A stretch of DNA of 64,000 bases from Paracidovorax sp031843945 (GCF_031843945.1 NZ_JAVTJJ010000006.1:62001-126000); one strand, 5' to 3'; counted from the stretch's first letter, positions 25,141 through 34,328 are shown. The notes: generated from the sequence alone by a model not told the origin. Made by a program: numbers and translations.

Positions 25141-25154
25141 CGGGTCCGCATTCC

Positions 25155-26027
25155 ATGGCATTTTTCAAGTTCCGTTGGCCCGGCCAGAAAGCGCAGGGCG
25201 ACAACGCCAAGCCCACCCGGCGATCACGCAGCAACGCGCATGCAGAGAGCATCGACGTCATGCGCCGGCGTGCCCGGCACCGGCTTATTGGCGCGGCCGT
25301 TTTGGTACTGATCGGCATCATCGGCTTTCCCATGCTGTTCGACACGCAACCCCGCCCGGTCGCGGTCGATATCCCTATCGAGATTCCTGATCGCAACAAG
25401 GTTGCACCGCTGGTGGTCCCCGATACTGCCAAGGCGCCTGTTGCGGCAGAAGCACAACCTGCTGCACAGGCATCCGGCTCCTTGACTGGCGGCAGCTCCG
25501 CCGGTCTGGATGCCGGGGAGGAGGTGGTGGCGTCCCGCAACGAATCCAAGCCTTCGGCACCTGTTACTGCAGCTTCGCGGACAGAGGCGAACGCTGCCGT
25601 GCGTTCCGATCACAAGCCTGAGGCCAAACCTGAGGCCCGGCATGAAGCGCGTGCCGACACCAAACCGGCCGCTGCAGCCGAGCCTGCTAAGCCCGTGCGC
25701 AATGACGATGCTGCGCGCGCACGCGCACTTTTGGAAGGCCGCACGGCCGTTGCTCAGCAGACTCAGCCTGCAACCGCAGCGCCCAAGGCAGACGAAGAGG
25801 CCCGTTTCATTGTGCAGGTGGGCGCCTTTGCGGATGCAGACAAGGCCCGCGAGGCGCGTTCCAAGCTGGAGCGTGCTGGCCTGAAGACTTATATGCAAGT
25901 GGTGGACACCAAGGACGGCAAGCGCACACGGGTTCGCGCGGGTCCTTTCGCAAACCGCCCGGACGCTGACAAGGCCGCAGGCCGTATCAAGGCGCTGGGC
26001 TTGTCTGCTTCCGTGCTCACGCTGTAG
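25155..26027 (+). CDS. SPOR domain-containing protein (DedD-like)
   Basis: A 290-residue single-pass membrane protein: a basic cytoplasmic N-terminus, a membrane helix near residues 37-57 (LIGAAVLVLIGIIGFPML), a long Ala/Lys/Glu-rich periplasmic linker, and a C-terminal SPOR domain (about 215-290; FIVQVGAFADADKAREARSKL). SPOR domains bind denuded septal peptidoglycan, so a cell-division role is likely. It lies between folC and cvpA as dedD does in other proteobacteria. Confidence 0.92.
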   Translation: MAFFKFRWPGQKAQGDNAKPTRRSRSNAHAESIDVMRRRARHRLIGAAVLVLIGIIGFPMLFDTQPRPVAVDIPIEIPDRNKVAPLVVPDTAKAPVAAEAQPAAQASGSLTGGSSAGLDAGEEVVASRNESKPSAPVTAASRTEANAAVRSDHKPEAKPEARHEARADTKPAAAAEPAKPVRNDDAARARALLEGRTAVAQQTQPATAAPKADEEARFIVQVGAFADADKAREARSKLERAGLKTYMQVVDTKDGKRTRVRAGPFANRPDADKAAGRIKALGLSASVLTL

Positions 26028-26033
26028 CTGCTC

Positions 26034-26555
26034 ATGGACGCCGGGACGTTGGACGCAGGTTGGCACCTGGGTGCGCTGGACTGGGTTTTTCTCACCGTGC
26101 TGGCTGGGTCGCTGTTGATTGGCGCCTGGCGAGGGTTGGTATTCGAGTTGGTGTCATTGGCGGGCTGGGTGGCAGCTTTCATTGCCGCACAGTGGTTTGC
26201 CAGTGACGTGGGGGCCTGGTTGCCGATGGGCGACACGCAGAGTGCTCTGCGCCATGCGGCGGGTTTCGTGCTGGTATTTATCGGTGCCGTGTTTTTCTTC
26301 GGCTTCCTTGCATGGCTGACCAAGAAGATGGTCGATGCGGTGGGGCTGCGGCCAGCGGATCGTGCGCTGGGCGCAGTATTCGGGCTGCTGCGTGGTGTGA
26401 TCGTGCTGCTGGTGGTGGCGTTGGTCGCTGGGTGGACGCCACTGCACGAGGCCGATTGGTGGAAAACATCGATTACGGCCCCCATGTTGCATGAGGTGCT
26501 CACATGGCTCAAGCCGGTGGTGCCAGAAGAGTTTGCAAGGCATCTGCCTTCTTGA
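26034..26555 (+). CDS. cvpA: CvpA family membrane protein
   Basis: A 173-residue membrane protein with about four hydrophobic segments and the CvpA pattern DWVFLTVLAGSLLIGAWRGL near the start and RALGAVFGLLRGVIVLLVV in the third segment. In E. coli cvpA is co-transcribed with purF and needed for colicin V production; its molecular function remains unclear. Six bp after the SPOR gene, 76 bp before purF. Confidence 0.92.
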   Translation: MDAGTLDAGWHLGALDWVFLTVLAGSLLIGAWRGLVFELVSLAGWVAAFIAAQWFASDVGAWLPMGDTQSALRHAAGFVLVFIGAVFFFGFLAWLTKKMVDAVGLRPADRALGAVFGLLRGVIVLLVVALVAGWTPLHEADWWKTSITAPMLHEVLTWLKPVVPEEFARHLPS

Positions 26556-26631
26556 CCGGTTGGTTGCCGTGGTGTGCGGCTGATGGCTGGTTTTTCGGCG
26601 GGAGTGTCCCGCCTATCAATGGAACGCAAAT

Positions 26632-28140
26632 ATGTGTGGAATCGTCGGCGTGGTCAGCGCAGCTCCCGTCAACCAACTGATCTATGACGCCTTGCTGCTG
26701 CTGCAGCATCGTGGGCAGGATGCTGCGGGCATCGTGACCCAGGATGGGCGCAAGTTCTTCATGCACAAAGCCAAGGGCATGGTGCGAGACGTGTTTCGTA
26801 CGCGCAACATGCGGGCGCTGCCTGGGCCCGTCGGGCTGGGGCAGGTGCGCTATCCCACGGCAGGTAATGCTTACAGTGAAGAAGAGGCGCAGCCTTTTTA
26901 TGTGAATGCGCCATTCGGCTTGGTGCTGGTGCACAACGGCAACCTTACCAACGCGCAGGAGTTGCGCGCCGAGTTGTTCTCCACGGACCACCGACACACC
27001 AATACGGACAGCGATTCCGAGGTGCTGCTGAACGTGTTTGCGCACGAACTGGAACGAGCCTCGCGCGGTGTGCCGCTGCAGGTCGACGATGTGTTCGCCG
27101 CCGTGCGTGCGGTGCACAAGCGCGTCAAGGGCTCGTACGCCGTGATTGCGCTGATTGCTGGACACGGTCTACTAGCGTTCCGTGATCCGCACGGCATCCG
27201 CCCGCTTTGCATGGGCCGCAGTGCCGACGGCACGGTGATGGTCGGCAGCGAGTCGGTGGCGTTGGAGGGCACCAACCACGTGTTCGAGCGCGATGTGCAG
27301 CCGGGTGAAGCGGTCTTTATCACCCAGGATGGCGTGGTGCATGCGCGCCAATGTGCAGAGTCGCCCCAATTGAACCCTTGCATCTTCGAGTTCGTGTATT
27401 TGGCACGTCCCGATTCGGTGCTGGACGGTATCTCGGTGTACCAGGCGCGTTTGAATCTGGGCGAATCGCTGGCCAAGCGGGTGATCTCCACCGTGCCTCC
27501 GAGCGAAATCGACGTGATCATTCCCATTCCAGAGTCGAGCCGCCCGAGTGCGACGCAACTGGCGCATCTGCTGGGCATTCCATACCGCGAAGGTTTCGTG
27601 AAGAACCGCTATGTGGGCCGTACTTTCATCATGCCGGGGCAGGGCGTGCGCAAGAAGTCCGTGCGCCAGAAGCTGAATGTCATCGCCAGCGAATTCAAGG
27701 GCCGCAATGTGCTGCTGGTGGACGACTCCATCGTCCGCGGCACCACGTCGCGCGAGATCGTACAGATGGCTCGCGATGCCGGGGCCCGGAAGGTGTACCT
27801 CGCCAGCGCCGCACCTCCGGTGCGCTATCCCAACGTGTACGGCATCGACATGCCGACCAGCAGCGAATTGGTAGCTCATGGCCGCACGGTGGACGAGGTG
27901 CGCGAGTCGATCGGTTGCGATGCGCTCATTTACCAAGACGTCAATGCAATGAAACGGGCCGTAGGTTCGTTGAACCTCGCCATCGAAGGTTTCGATGCAT
28001 CGTGCTTTGACGGCGTGTACGTGACGGGCGACATCACCGCCCAGGACATTGCCCGGCTGAACGAAGGCCGTGCTGGCATGGAAGAGCAGCATGAGGAAGA
28101 CACGTCGCGCCTGGCATTGCCAAACGCGCAACATGCCTGA
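26632..28140 (+). CDS. purF: Amidophosphoribosyltransferase
   Basis: First committed enzyme of purine synthesis: transfers glutamine amide nitrogen to PRPP. 502 residues. Cys2 after Met removal (MCGIVGVV) is the N-terminal nucleophile of the glutaminase domain. The PRPP-binding motif NVLLVDDSIVRGTTSRE lies in the C-terminal phosphoribosyltransferase domain. No PurR-like operator was recognised upstream. Confidence 0.97.
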   Translation: MCGIVGVVSAAPVNQLIYDALLLLQHRGQDAAGIVTQDGRKFFMHKAKGMVRDVFRTRNMRALPGPVGLGQVRYPTAGNAYSEEEAQPFYVNAPFGLVLVHNGNLTNAQELRAELFSTDHRHTNTDSDSEVLLNVFAHELERASRGVPLQVDDVFAAVRAVHKRVKGSYAVIALIAGHGLLAFRDPHGIRPLCMGRSADGTVMVGSESVALEGTNHVFERDVQPGEAVFITQDGVVHARQCAESPQLNPCIFEFVYLARPDSVLDGISVYQARLNLGESLAKRVISTVPPSEIDVIIPIPESSRPSATQLAHLLGIPYREGFVKNRYVGRTFIMPGQGVRKKSVRQKLNVIASEFKGRNVLLVDDSIVRGTTSREIVQMARDAGARKVYLASAAPPVRYPNVYGIDMPTSSELVAHGRTVDEVRESIGCDALIYQDVNAMKRAVGSLNLAIEGFDASCFDGVYVTGDITAQDIARLNEGRAGMEEQHEEDTSRLALPNAQHA

Positions 28141-28194
28141 TGCGCGGAGGCGACAGCGCGCCCGTCTTCAACGCCATTCTGAGAAGCCCACGCC

Positions 28195-29412
28195 ATGATT
28201 GATCGATCCATCCTGCCCCCGGGCCTGCACCCTGACACCTTGGCCGTGCGTGAAGCCATTCCACGCAGCGTCTACGGCGAGCATTCTGAAGCGCTGTATC
28301 TGAGCAGCAGTTTTGTGCAGCCCGATGCCGCCACCGCTGCACGCCGATTCGCCGGTGGAGAGGCTGGGTATACCTACACCCGCACGTCGAATCCTACAGT
28401 GACCAGCTTTGAGCGCCGGCTGGCCGCCATGGAGGGAACCGAGGCCGCGATCGCAACGGCGACGGGCATGTCGGCCATCTTGCTGATGTGCCTGGCACTT
28501 TTGAAGTCCGGCGATCACGTGGTGTGCTCGCAGTCCATGTTCGGCTCGACCATCAAGCTGATCGGTGGTGAGCTGTCAAAGTTCGGCGTGCAGACCACCT
28601 TCGTTCCGCAGACCGACGCGGCCGCCTGGAAGGCCGCGCTCCGGCCGGAAACGCGTCTGATGTTTGCGGAGACCCCGACCAATCCGCTGACGGATTTGTG
28701 CGACATCCAGGCGCTGGCGGACATCGCCCATGCGGCGGGCGTGCTGCTTGCCGTGGACAACTGCTTTGCGTCACCCGCACTACAACAGCCGGCGCGGTTC
28801 GGTGCAGATCTGGTGATTCATTCCGGCACCAAATTCCTGGATGGACAGGGCCGTGTCATGGCCGGCGCGGTGTGTGGTTCGCGTGCACTGATCGAAGACA
28901 AGCTGGGGCCGCTGATTCGCAGCGCCGGCATGAACCTGTCGCCCTTCAACGCCTGGGTAGTGCTTAAGGGGCTGGAGACTCTGTCGCTGCGCGTCAAGGC
29001 GCAGAGCGCCAATGCGCTGCAACTCGCTACCTGGCTGGAAACCCATGCCCAGGTCGCACGCGTGTACTACCCCGGCCTGGCTTCGCATCCGCAGCACGCT
29101 CTGGCCATGCGCCAACAGTCGGGGCTGGGCGGCGCGGTTCTGTCATTCGCCGTAAAAACGGGCGCAGACTTCAACGCAGCTCGCGCAGGCGCATTTCACG
29201 TGTTAGACAGCACGCGCGTGTGCAGCATCACGGCCAATTTGGGTGATACGAAAACCACCATTACGCACCCGGCCAGTACGTCCCACGGACGTTTGACGGA
29301 AGACCAGCGGCAGGCAGCGGGAATCACCCAAGGTCTGATTCGCGTGGCCGTCGGACTGGAGCACATCCACGATCTGAAGGCCGACCTCGCCCGTGGCCTC
29401 GACACCCTGTAA
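28195..29412 (+). CDS. metZ: O-succinylhomoserine sulfhydrylase
   Basis: PLP enzyme forming homocysteine from O-succinylhomoserine and sulfide. 405 residues, Cys/Met metabolism family. The PLP-binding Lys213 is in HSGTKFLDGQGRVMAG; the SSSFVQPDAATAARRF N-terminus and the TAC-rich YTYTRTSNPT substrate loop are present. MetZ rather than MetB or MetC is favoured by its position after purF, as in Pseudomonas. Its TAA stop overlaps the gltX ATG (TAATG). Confidence 0.92.
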   Translation: MIDRSILPPGLHPDTLAVREAIPRSVYGEHSEALYLSSSFVQPDAATAARRFAGGEAGYTYTRTSNPTVTSFERRLAAMEGTEAAIATATGMSAILLMCLALLKSGDHVVCSQSMFGSTIKLIGGELSKFGVQTTFVPQTDAAAWKAALRPETRLMFAETPTNPLTDLCDIQALADIAHAAGVLLAVDNCFASPALQQPARFGADLVIHSGTKFLDGQGRVMAGAVCGSRALIEDKLGPLIRSAGMNLSPFNAWVVLKGLETLSLRVKAQSANALQLATWLETHAQVARVYYPGLASHPQHALAMRQQSGLGGAVLSFAVKTGADFNAARAGAFHVLDSTRVCSITANLGDTKTTITHPASTSHGRLTEDQRQAAGITQGLIRVAVGLEHIHDLKADLARGLDTL

Positions 29413-30830
29413 TGAACCTTCCCCAAGACATGTCCCAGCGCATCCGCACCCGTTTCGCTCCTTCGCCCACCGGCTTCATTCACCTGGGCAACATTCGCTC
29501 GGCGTTGTATCCGTGGGCATTCGCTCGCGCTACGGGTGGTGACTTCATCTTGCGCATCGAGGATACGGATGTGGAGCGTTCCAGCCAGGCTGCTGTGAAC
29601 GTCATTTTGGAAGGCATGGCATGGCTTGGCATGCAGCCTGATGAAGGCCCGTTTTATCAGATGCAGCGAATGGAGCGGTACAAGACGGTGTTGGCCCAGA
29701 TGCAGGCGAATGGCCTTGTCTACCCTTGCTATATGAGCGTGCAAGAGCTGGATGCGTTGCGCGAGCGTCAGATGGAGTCCAAGCAAAAACCCCGCTACGA
29801 CGGGACTTGGCGCCCTGAGCCCGGCAAGGTGCTGCCCTCCGTTCCTGAAGGCGTGAAGCCGGTGCTGCGGTTCCGTAACCCCGCAGCCGGGTCAGTGGTG
29901 TGGGAAGACAAGGTCAAGGGCCGCATCGAGATCAGCAATGATGAACTAGACGATCTGGTCATCGCTCGGCCAGATGGAACGCCGACCTACAATTTCTGCG
30001 TTGTGGTCGACGACATCGACATGGACATCACCCACGTCATTCGTGGAGATGACCACGTCAACAACACTCCGCGCCAGATCAACATCTTCGAAGCGCTGGG
30101 CAAGCAGCCGCCGGTCTATGCCCATTTGCCGACCGTGCTCAACGAGCAGGGTGAGAAGATGAGCAAGCGCAATGGCGCAAAGCCCGTCACTCAATATCGT
30201 GACGAAGGCTACTTGCCTGAGGCGATGATCAACTATCTGGCCCGCTTGGGCTGGAGCCACGGCGACGACGAAATTTTCAGTCGCAAACAGTTTCTGGGGT
30301 GGTTCAATCTCGATCACCTCGGGCGCAGTGCTGCTCAGTTCGATGAAGCCAAGTTGCGCTGGGTGAATGCTCAGCATCTCAAGGCGATGCCAGATGAGGC
30401 GCTCGCTGCACTGATCGGTCCGTTGCTGAAGCAGCGGGGCGTTTCTGCGGCTGAACTGGCTGATGGACGACTGCCGCGGATTTGCGCGCTTTTCAAAGAT
30501 CGATGCGACACCACGCTGGCACTGGCCGATTGGGCCATCGTTTTCTATGGCGAAGTCACCCCCAATGCTGAAGAAAAGTCCAAGCATGTGACTGAAGCGG
30601 TGTGGCCAGCCATTGATACCCTGCGCAATGCGTTGGCGCATTGCGAATGGGATAAGACTTCTATTGCGGCTGCATTCAAAGAAGTGCTGGCAGCGCATGG
30701 GCTGAAAATGCCACAGTTGGCCATGCCTGTGCGGGTGCTGACGGTGGGCACCGCGCACACGCCATCCGTAGACGCAGTGCTGGAGTTACTCGGCCGTGAA
30801 AAAATTGCAGCCAGATTGCTAAAGGCTTAA
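29412..30830 (+). CDS. gltX: Glutamate--tRNA ligase
   Basis: Class I synthetase charging tRNA-Glu. 472 residues. HIGH-type motif HLGN (24-27) in PSPTGFIHLGNIRSA and KMSKR (249-253) are intact. It overlaps metZ by one base. The tRNA-Glu genes lie directly downstream in a triplicated cluster, so enzyme and substrate RNA are adjacent. The 3' end holds the likely tRNA promoter. Confidence 0.97.
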   Translation: MNLPQDMSQRIRTRFAPSPTGFIHLGNIRSALYPWAFARATGGDFILRIEDTDVERSSQAAVNVILEGMAWLGMQPDEGPFYQMQRMERYKTVLAQMQANGLVYPCYMSVQELDALRERQMESKQKPRYDGTWRPEPGKVLPSVPEGVKPVLRFRNPAAGSVVWEDKVKGRIEISNDELDDLVIARPDGTPTYNFCVVVDDIDMDITHVIRGDDHVNNTPRQINIFEALGKQPPVYAHLPTVLNEQGEKMSKRNGAKPVTQYRDEGYLPEAMINYLARLGWSHGDDEIFSRKQFLGWFNLDHLGRSAAQFDEAKLRWVNAQHLKAMPDEALAALIGPLLKQRGVSAAELADGRLPRICALFKDRCDTTLALADWAIVFYGEVTPNAEEKSKHVTEAVWPAIDTLRNALAHCEWDKTSIAAAFKEVLAAHGLKMPQLAMPVRVLTVGTAHTPSVDAVLELLGREKIAARLLKA

Positions 30831-30845
30831 AAACCTGTCTATAAT
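30816..30845 (+). promoter_or_regulatory. Likely promoter of the tRNA cluster
   Basis: TTGCTA (30816-30821), an 18-bp spacer and a perfect TATAAT (30840-30845), overlapping the end of gltX and about 50 bp before the first tRNA. Confidence 0.65.
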
Positions 30846-30895
30846 TCAAGGCTCAGGTGATGATGGCAAGCATAATATGTTGGTCAAAGTCAAGT

Positions 30896-30971
<76 letters not shown>

Positions 30972-31004
30972 CTGAGAGTTAGCCAGTAATTGGTTCCAGG
31001 TTTT

Positions 31005-31080
31005 GACCCTATCGTCTAGAGGCCTAGGACATCACCCTTTCACGGTGAGTACCGGGGTTCGAATCCCCGTAGGGTCGCCA
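31005..31080 (+). tRNA. tRNA-Glu (anticodon TTC), copy 1
   Basis: 76 nt. Acceptor GACCCTA / TAGGGTC, anticodon loop within CACCCTTTCACGGTG, T-arm CGGGGTTCGAATCCCCG, encoded GCCA end. Confidence 0.97.
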
Positions 31081-31131
31081 AGTTTGTAGCACTTGGCTTG
31101 TGCTTGATGCATAAGCAAACGCTGCCTGCCA

Positions 31132-31208
31132 GGAGTGGTAGTTCAGTTGGTTAGAATACCGGCCTGTCACGCCGGGGGTCGCGGGTTCGAGTCCCGTCCA
31201 CTCCGCCA
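31132..31208 (+). tRNA. tRNA-Asp (anticodon GTC), copy 1
   Basis: 77 nt. Acceptor GGAGTGG / CCACTCC, anticodon arm CCGGCCTGTCACGCCGG, T-arm CGGGTTCGAGTCCCG, encoded GCCA end. Confidence 0.97.
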
Positions 31209-31266
31209 GTTATCAATTCTGCAAGCCAAGCTGGCAGGATTCTTCTTGGTGGAAACCGAGAAAAGT

Positions 31267-31342
<76 letters not shown>

Positions 31343-31375
31343 CTGAGAGTTAGCCAGTAATTGGTTCCAGGTTTT

Positions 31376-31451
31376 GACCCTATCGTCTAGAGGCCTAGGA
31401 CATCACCCTTTCACGGTGAGTACCGGGGTTCGAATCCCCGTAGGGTCGCCA
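31376..31451 (+). tRNA. tRNA-Glu (anticodon TTC), copy 2
   Basis: Identical to copy 1, exactly 371 bp downstream. Confidence 0.97.
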
Positions 31452-31502
31452 AGTTTGTAGCACTTGGCTTGTGCTTGATGCATAAGCAAACGCTGCCTGC
31501 CA

Positions 31503-31579
31503 GGAGTGGTAGTTCAGTTGGTTAGAATACCGGCCTGTCACGCCGGGGGTCGCGGGTTCGAGTCCCGTCCACTCCGCCA
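31503..31579 (+). tRNA. tRNA-Asp (anticodon GTC), copy 2
   Basis: Identical to copy 1, exactly 371 bp downstream. Confidence 0.97.
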
Positions 31580-31637
31580 GTTATCAATTCTGCAAGCCAA
31601 GCTGGCAGGATTCTTCTTGGTGGAAACCGAGAAAAGT

Positions 31638-31713
<76 letters not shown>

Positions 31714-31746
31714 CTGAGAGTTAGCCAGTAATTGGTTCCAGGTTTT

Positions 31747-31822
31747 GACCCTATCGTCTAGAGGCCTAGGACATCACCCTTTCACGGTGAGTACCGGGGT
31801 TCGAATCCCCGTAGGGTCGCCA
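31747..31822 (+). tRNA. tRNA-Glu (anticodon TTC), copy 3
   Basis: Identical to copies 1 and 2, 371 bp after copy 2. Confidence 0.97.
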
Positions 31823-31873
31823 AGTTTGTAGCACTTGGCTTGTGCTTGATGCATAAGCAAACGCTGCCTACCA

Positions 31874-31950
31874 GGAGTGGTAGTTCAGTTGGTTAGAATA
31901 CCGGCCTGTCACGCCGGGGGTCGCGGGTTCGAGTCCCGTCCACTCCGCCA
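31874..31950 (+). tRNA. tRNA-Asp (anticodon GTC), copy 3
   Basis: Identical to copies 1 and 2; followed 10 bp later by a strong terminator. Confidence 0.97.
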
Positions 31951-31960
31951 GTTGGTTGCA

Positions 31961-31997
31961 AAACCGCCGCAGTCGAAAGATCGCGGCGGTTTTTTTA
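31961..31997 (+). terminator. Rho-independent terminator of the tRNA cluster
   Basis: Ten-base stem AAACCGCCGC / GCGGCGGTTT with a 12-base loop and a T run to 31996. Confidence 0.9.
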
Positions 31998-32108
31998 TGG
32001 CTCGCTACGCAGTCACCCCAGCACTCTTGGGTTGCCCCTATTGATGTGACTGTACACCGCATGTGCGAAAAATGCGGTGCCTGACGTGGCGAGTGCCAGG
32101 CACATAAT

Positions 32109-32867
32109 TCAGCGTGGCGCCAAGCGAATTGCACCGTCTAGGCGGATGACTTCACCGTTGAGCATTTCGTTTTCAAAGATGTGGCGAGCGAGCTTCGCAT
32201 AGTCGGTCGGCGTTCCCAGCCGACTCGGAAAAGGTACCCCCGCAGCCAGCGCATCCTGCACCTCCTGGGGCATCCCGAACAGCATGGGCGTGCCGAAAAT
32301 GCCAGGCGCGATCGTCATGTTTCGTATGCCGGTGCGTGCCAGGTCGCGAGCAATGGGCAAGGTCATTCCGACGATGCCGCCCTTGGATGCTGAATACGCA
32401 GCCTGGCCGATTTGTCCGTCGTAAGCCGCTACGCTGGCTGTAGAGATCAGCACACCGCGCTCACCGGTGGATTCGGGCTCGTTTTTCCCCATGGCTTCTG
32501 CGGCCAAGCGAATCATGTTGAAGCTACCCACCAGGTTGACTGTGATGGTTTTGCTAAAAGTGGCGAGTGCATGCGCGCCATTCTTGCCGACGGTCTTTTC
32601 GGCCGGGGCAATTCCGGCGCAATTCACCAAGCCCATGAATTTGCCCAGCGACACCGCCTTGTCGATGGCGGCTTGCGCATCCGATTCCTGGCTGACATCG
32701 CAGCGAATGAACGCCCCGCCGATGTCTCGCGCAACGGCTTCGCCCTTGTCCACTTGCATGTCGGCGATAACGACAGTGCCGCCCGCCGAAGCCAGCATGC
32801 GCGCTGTACCTTCGCCCAGGCCCGATGCGCCACCTGTGACGACGAATGTCTTTCCCTGAATGTCCAT
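32109..32867 (-). CDS. SDR family dehydrogenase, 3-hydroxyacyl-CoA dehydrogenase (HSD10-like)
   Basis: A 252-residue short-chain dehydrogenase. The NAD-binding TGGASGLG lies near residues 11-18, NCAGIAPAEKTVGKNG after beta-4, and the catalytic Ser/Tyr/Lys in STASVAAYDGQ and YSASKGG. The PAEKTVGKNG insertion and the C-terminal DGAIRLAPR resemble type II 3-hydroxyacyl-CoA dehydrogenases of fatty acid or isoleucine degradation. AAGGAG precedes the ATG at 32867, directly after a 20-bp palindrome that is a likely operator. Confidence 0.88.
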   Translation of the reverse strand: MDIQGKTFVVTGGASGLGEGTARMLASAGGTVVIADMQVDKGEAVARDIGGAFIRCDVSQESDAQAAIDKAVSLGKFMGLVNCAGIAPAEKTVGKNGAHALATFSKTITVNLVGSFNMIRLAAEAMGKNEPESTGERGVLISTASVAAYDGQIGQAAYSASKGGIVGMTLPIARDLARTGIRNMTIAPGIFGTPMLFGMPQEVQDALAAGVPFPSRLGTPTDYAKLARHIFENEMLNGEVIRLDGAIRLAPR

Positions 32868-32881
32868 GTTTTGTCTCCTTG

Positions 32882-32901
32882 TGACGTTAACGTAAACGTC
32901 A
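32882..32901 (-). promoter_or_regulatory. 20-bp palindromic operator of the SDR gene
   Basis: TGACGTTAACGTAAACGTCA is palindromic except for one mismatched pair. It abuts the ribosome binding site of the dehydrogenase. The ACGTnnACGT core resembles operators of MerR-type LiuR regulators of branched-chain or fatty acid catabolism; the regulator identity is an inference. Confidence 0.55.
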
Positions 32902-32933
32902 ATTATGTCGCAAGGCTCGTGCAATATGGACGT

Positions 32934-32958
32934 GAAAAAGCCCGGCGAGCCGGGCTTG
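32934..32958 (-). terminator. Rho-independent terminator after the iron-binding protein gene
   Basis: On the minus strand, stem AGCCCGGC / GCCGGGCT with a short loop, followed by TTTTTC. Confidence 0.85.
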
Positions 32959-32981
32959 CAATCTGATGGGCTGCCAGCGAT

Positions 32982-34031
32982 TCAGCGGAAGCCGACGCGA
33001 TCCAGAATCTGTTGTACTTTGGTGGTGTTGGCTCCGACCGCGCTGATCGGAATCGTTTCACTCTTGAAGGACTTGCCTTCAGTCATGGTCTTGAGCGCTG
33101 GATTGCCCGGATCGATTCCTTTGGCTGCAGGCCATTCGTTGTTGCCATTGGCGAAGTAGTTTTGCGCTTCCGGGCTGGCCAGGTATTCAAGGAACTTGAC
33201 CGCATTGGCCTGGTTCTTGGTATTGCGGGCAACAGCACCCCCCGCGATATTCAAGTGCGTGCCCCACGACTGTTGGTTGGGGAACACCACGCTGACCTTG
33301 CTTGCGATTGCCACGTCTTCAGGTTTGTCCGAGCGCAGGATACGCGCTAGGTAGTAGCTGTTGGTGACGGCGATATCGCATTCGCCGGCCGCTACACCTT
33401 TGATCTGGTCGGTATCCCCACCCTTGGGCTGGCGCGCCAAGTTGTCTGCCACGCCCTTGAGCCAGGCTTCGGTTTTGGCCGGACCCATGTGCTCCATCAC
33501 CGCGCCGAAAAGGCTCAGATTGTAGGGGTGTGATCCGGAGCGAATGCACACCTTGCCCTTGTTTTTCGGATCACCCAGTTCTTCATAGGTGTCGACGTCT
33601 TCCTTGTTGACCTTCGCCTTGTTGTAGACGATGACGCGTGCGCGGGTGGACAGGCCGAACCACGGCGTGCCGCCGTCGGCTACGGGGGTGGCGCGCAGGT
33701 TGGCAGGAATGGCGTCGTCCAGTACCTTTGACTTGATAGGCAGGAAGAGGCCATCGACTTCGCCACGATAAAGGCGTGCTGCGTCCACCAGCAAAATCAC
33801 GTCTGCTGGCGACGCCGTGCCCTCAGCCTTCAGGCGCGCAATGATGCCGGCATCATCTGCGTCGACACGGTTCACCTTAATGCCGGTGGCTTTCGTAAAG
33901 CCGGTATACAGCGCCTCGTCGGTTGCGTAATGGCGGGCCGAATACAGGTTAACGACCTGCTCCTGTGCGGCGGCGGCGCCTGCGGCCGCAAGAGCGCATA
34001 AGGCGAAAATCGATTTCAAGGAAGTCGACAT
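32982..34031 (-). CDS. Fe(3+) ABC transporter substrate-binding protein (FbpA/FutA-like)
   Basis: A 349-residue periplasmic binding protein: signal peptide of about 22 residues (MSTSLKSIFALCALAAAGAAAA), then EQVVNLYSARHYATDEALY, which contains an early iron ligand Tyr, and the adjacent tyrosine pair NSYYLAR that coordinates Fe3+ in this family. No permease or ATPase gene adjoins, so the transporter partners are elsewhere. Terminator at 32934-32958. I found no convincing Fur box upstream. Confidence 0.92.
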   Translation of the reverse strand: MSTSLKSIFALCALAAAGAAAAQEQVVNLYSARHYATDEALYTGFTKATGIKVNRVDADDAGIIARLKAEGTASPADVILLVDAARLYRGEVDGLFLPIKSKVLDDAIPANLRATPVADGGTPWFGLSTRARVIVYNKAKVNKEDVDTYEELGDPKNKGKVCIRSGSHPYNLSLFGAVMEHMGPAKTEAWLKGVADNLARQPKGGDTDQIKGVAAGECDIAVTNSYYLARILRSDKPEDVAIASKVSVVFPNQQSWGTHLNIAGGAVARNTKNQANAVKFLEYLASPEAQNYFANGNNEWPAAKGIDPGNPALKTMTEGKSFKSETIPISAVGANTTKVQQILDRVGFR

Positions 34032-34135
34032 GGCAATGTTCTTTCGGAATGTAAACGCTGGGAATGATAGAGCCAACGCGAATGGTTCTTAACAAGCCCT
34101 GGTGGTCAGCAAGGCATTGAACTGTCAAAAATACT

Positions 34136-34168
34136 GGTGGTGACTGGTGACTGGTGACTGGTGATTGG
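34136..34168. repeat. Short tandem repeat (TGACTGG)
   Basis: Three full TGACTGG units and degenerate ends between the iron-binding protein gene and the phasin terminator. A likely slippage tract with no evident function. Confidence 0.75.
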
Positions 34169-34183
34169 CGGATTAATACAGAC

Positions 34184-34212
34184 GAAAAAAAGCCCGGTGG
34201 GTACCGGGCTTT
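34184..34212 (-). terminator. Rho-independent terminator after the phasin gene
   Basis: On the minus strand, stem AAAGCCCGGT / ACCGGGCTTT with a four-base loop, followed by a T run. It lies about 117 bp after the phasin stop. Confidence 0.88.
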
Positions 34213-34328
34213 GAAGGGATCCCTGAAGCATCTTCGAAGAGATCCAAGGAGACAACCGTTGGGCAAATGCGTTGAAGTGCACCCGCATGCAACTGGTTTG
34301 GCGTGCAAATCAAGCACGCCGAAATCCA

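Noticed and set aside
34032..34100. Fur box upstream of the iron-binding protein
   Set aside because: Only short CTATCATTC-like pieces; no adequate match to GATAATGATAATCATTATC.
34136..34168. Start of a CRISPR array
   Set aside because: The unit is 7 bp with no spacers; a simple tandem repeat. No cas genes nearby.
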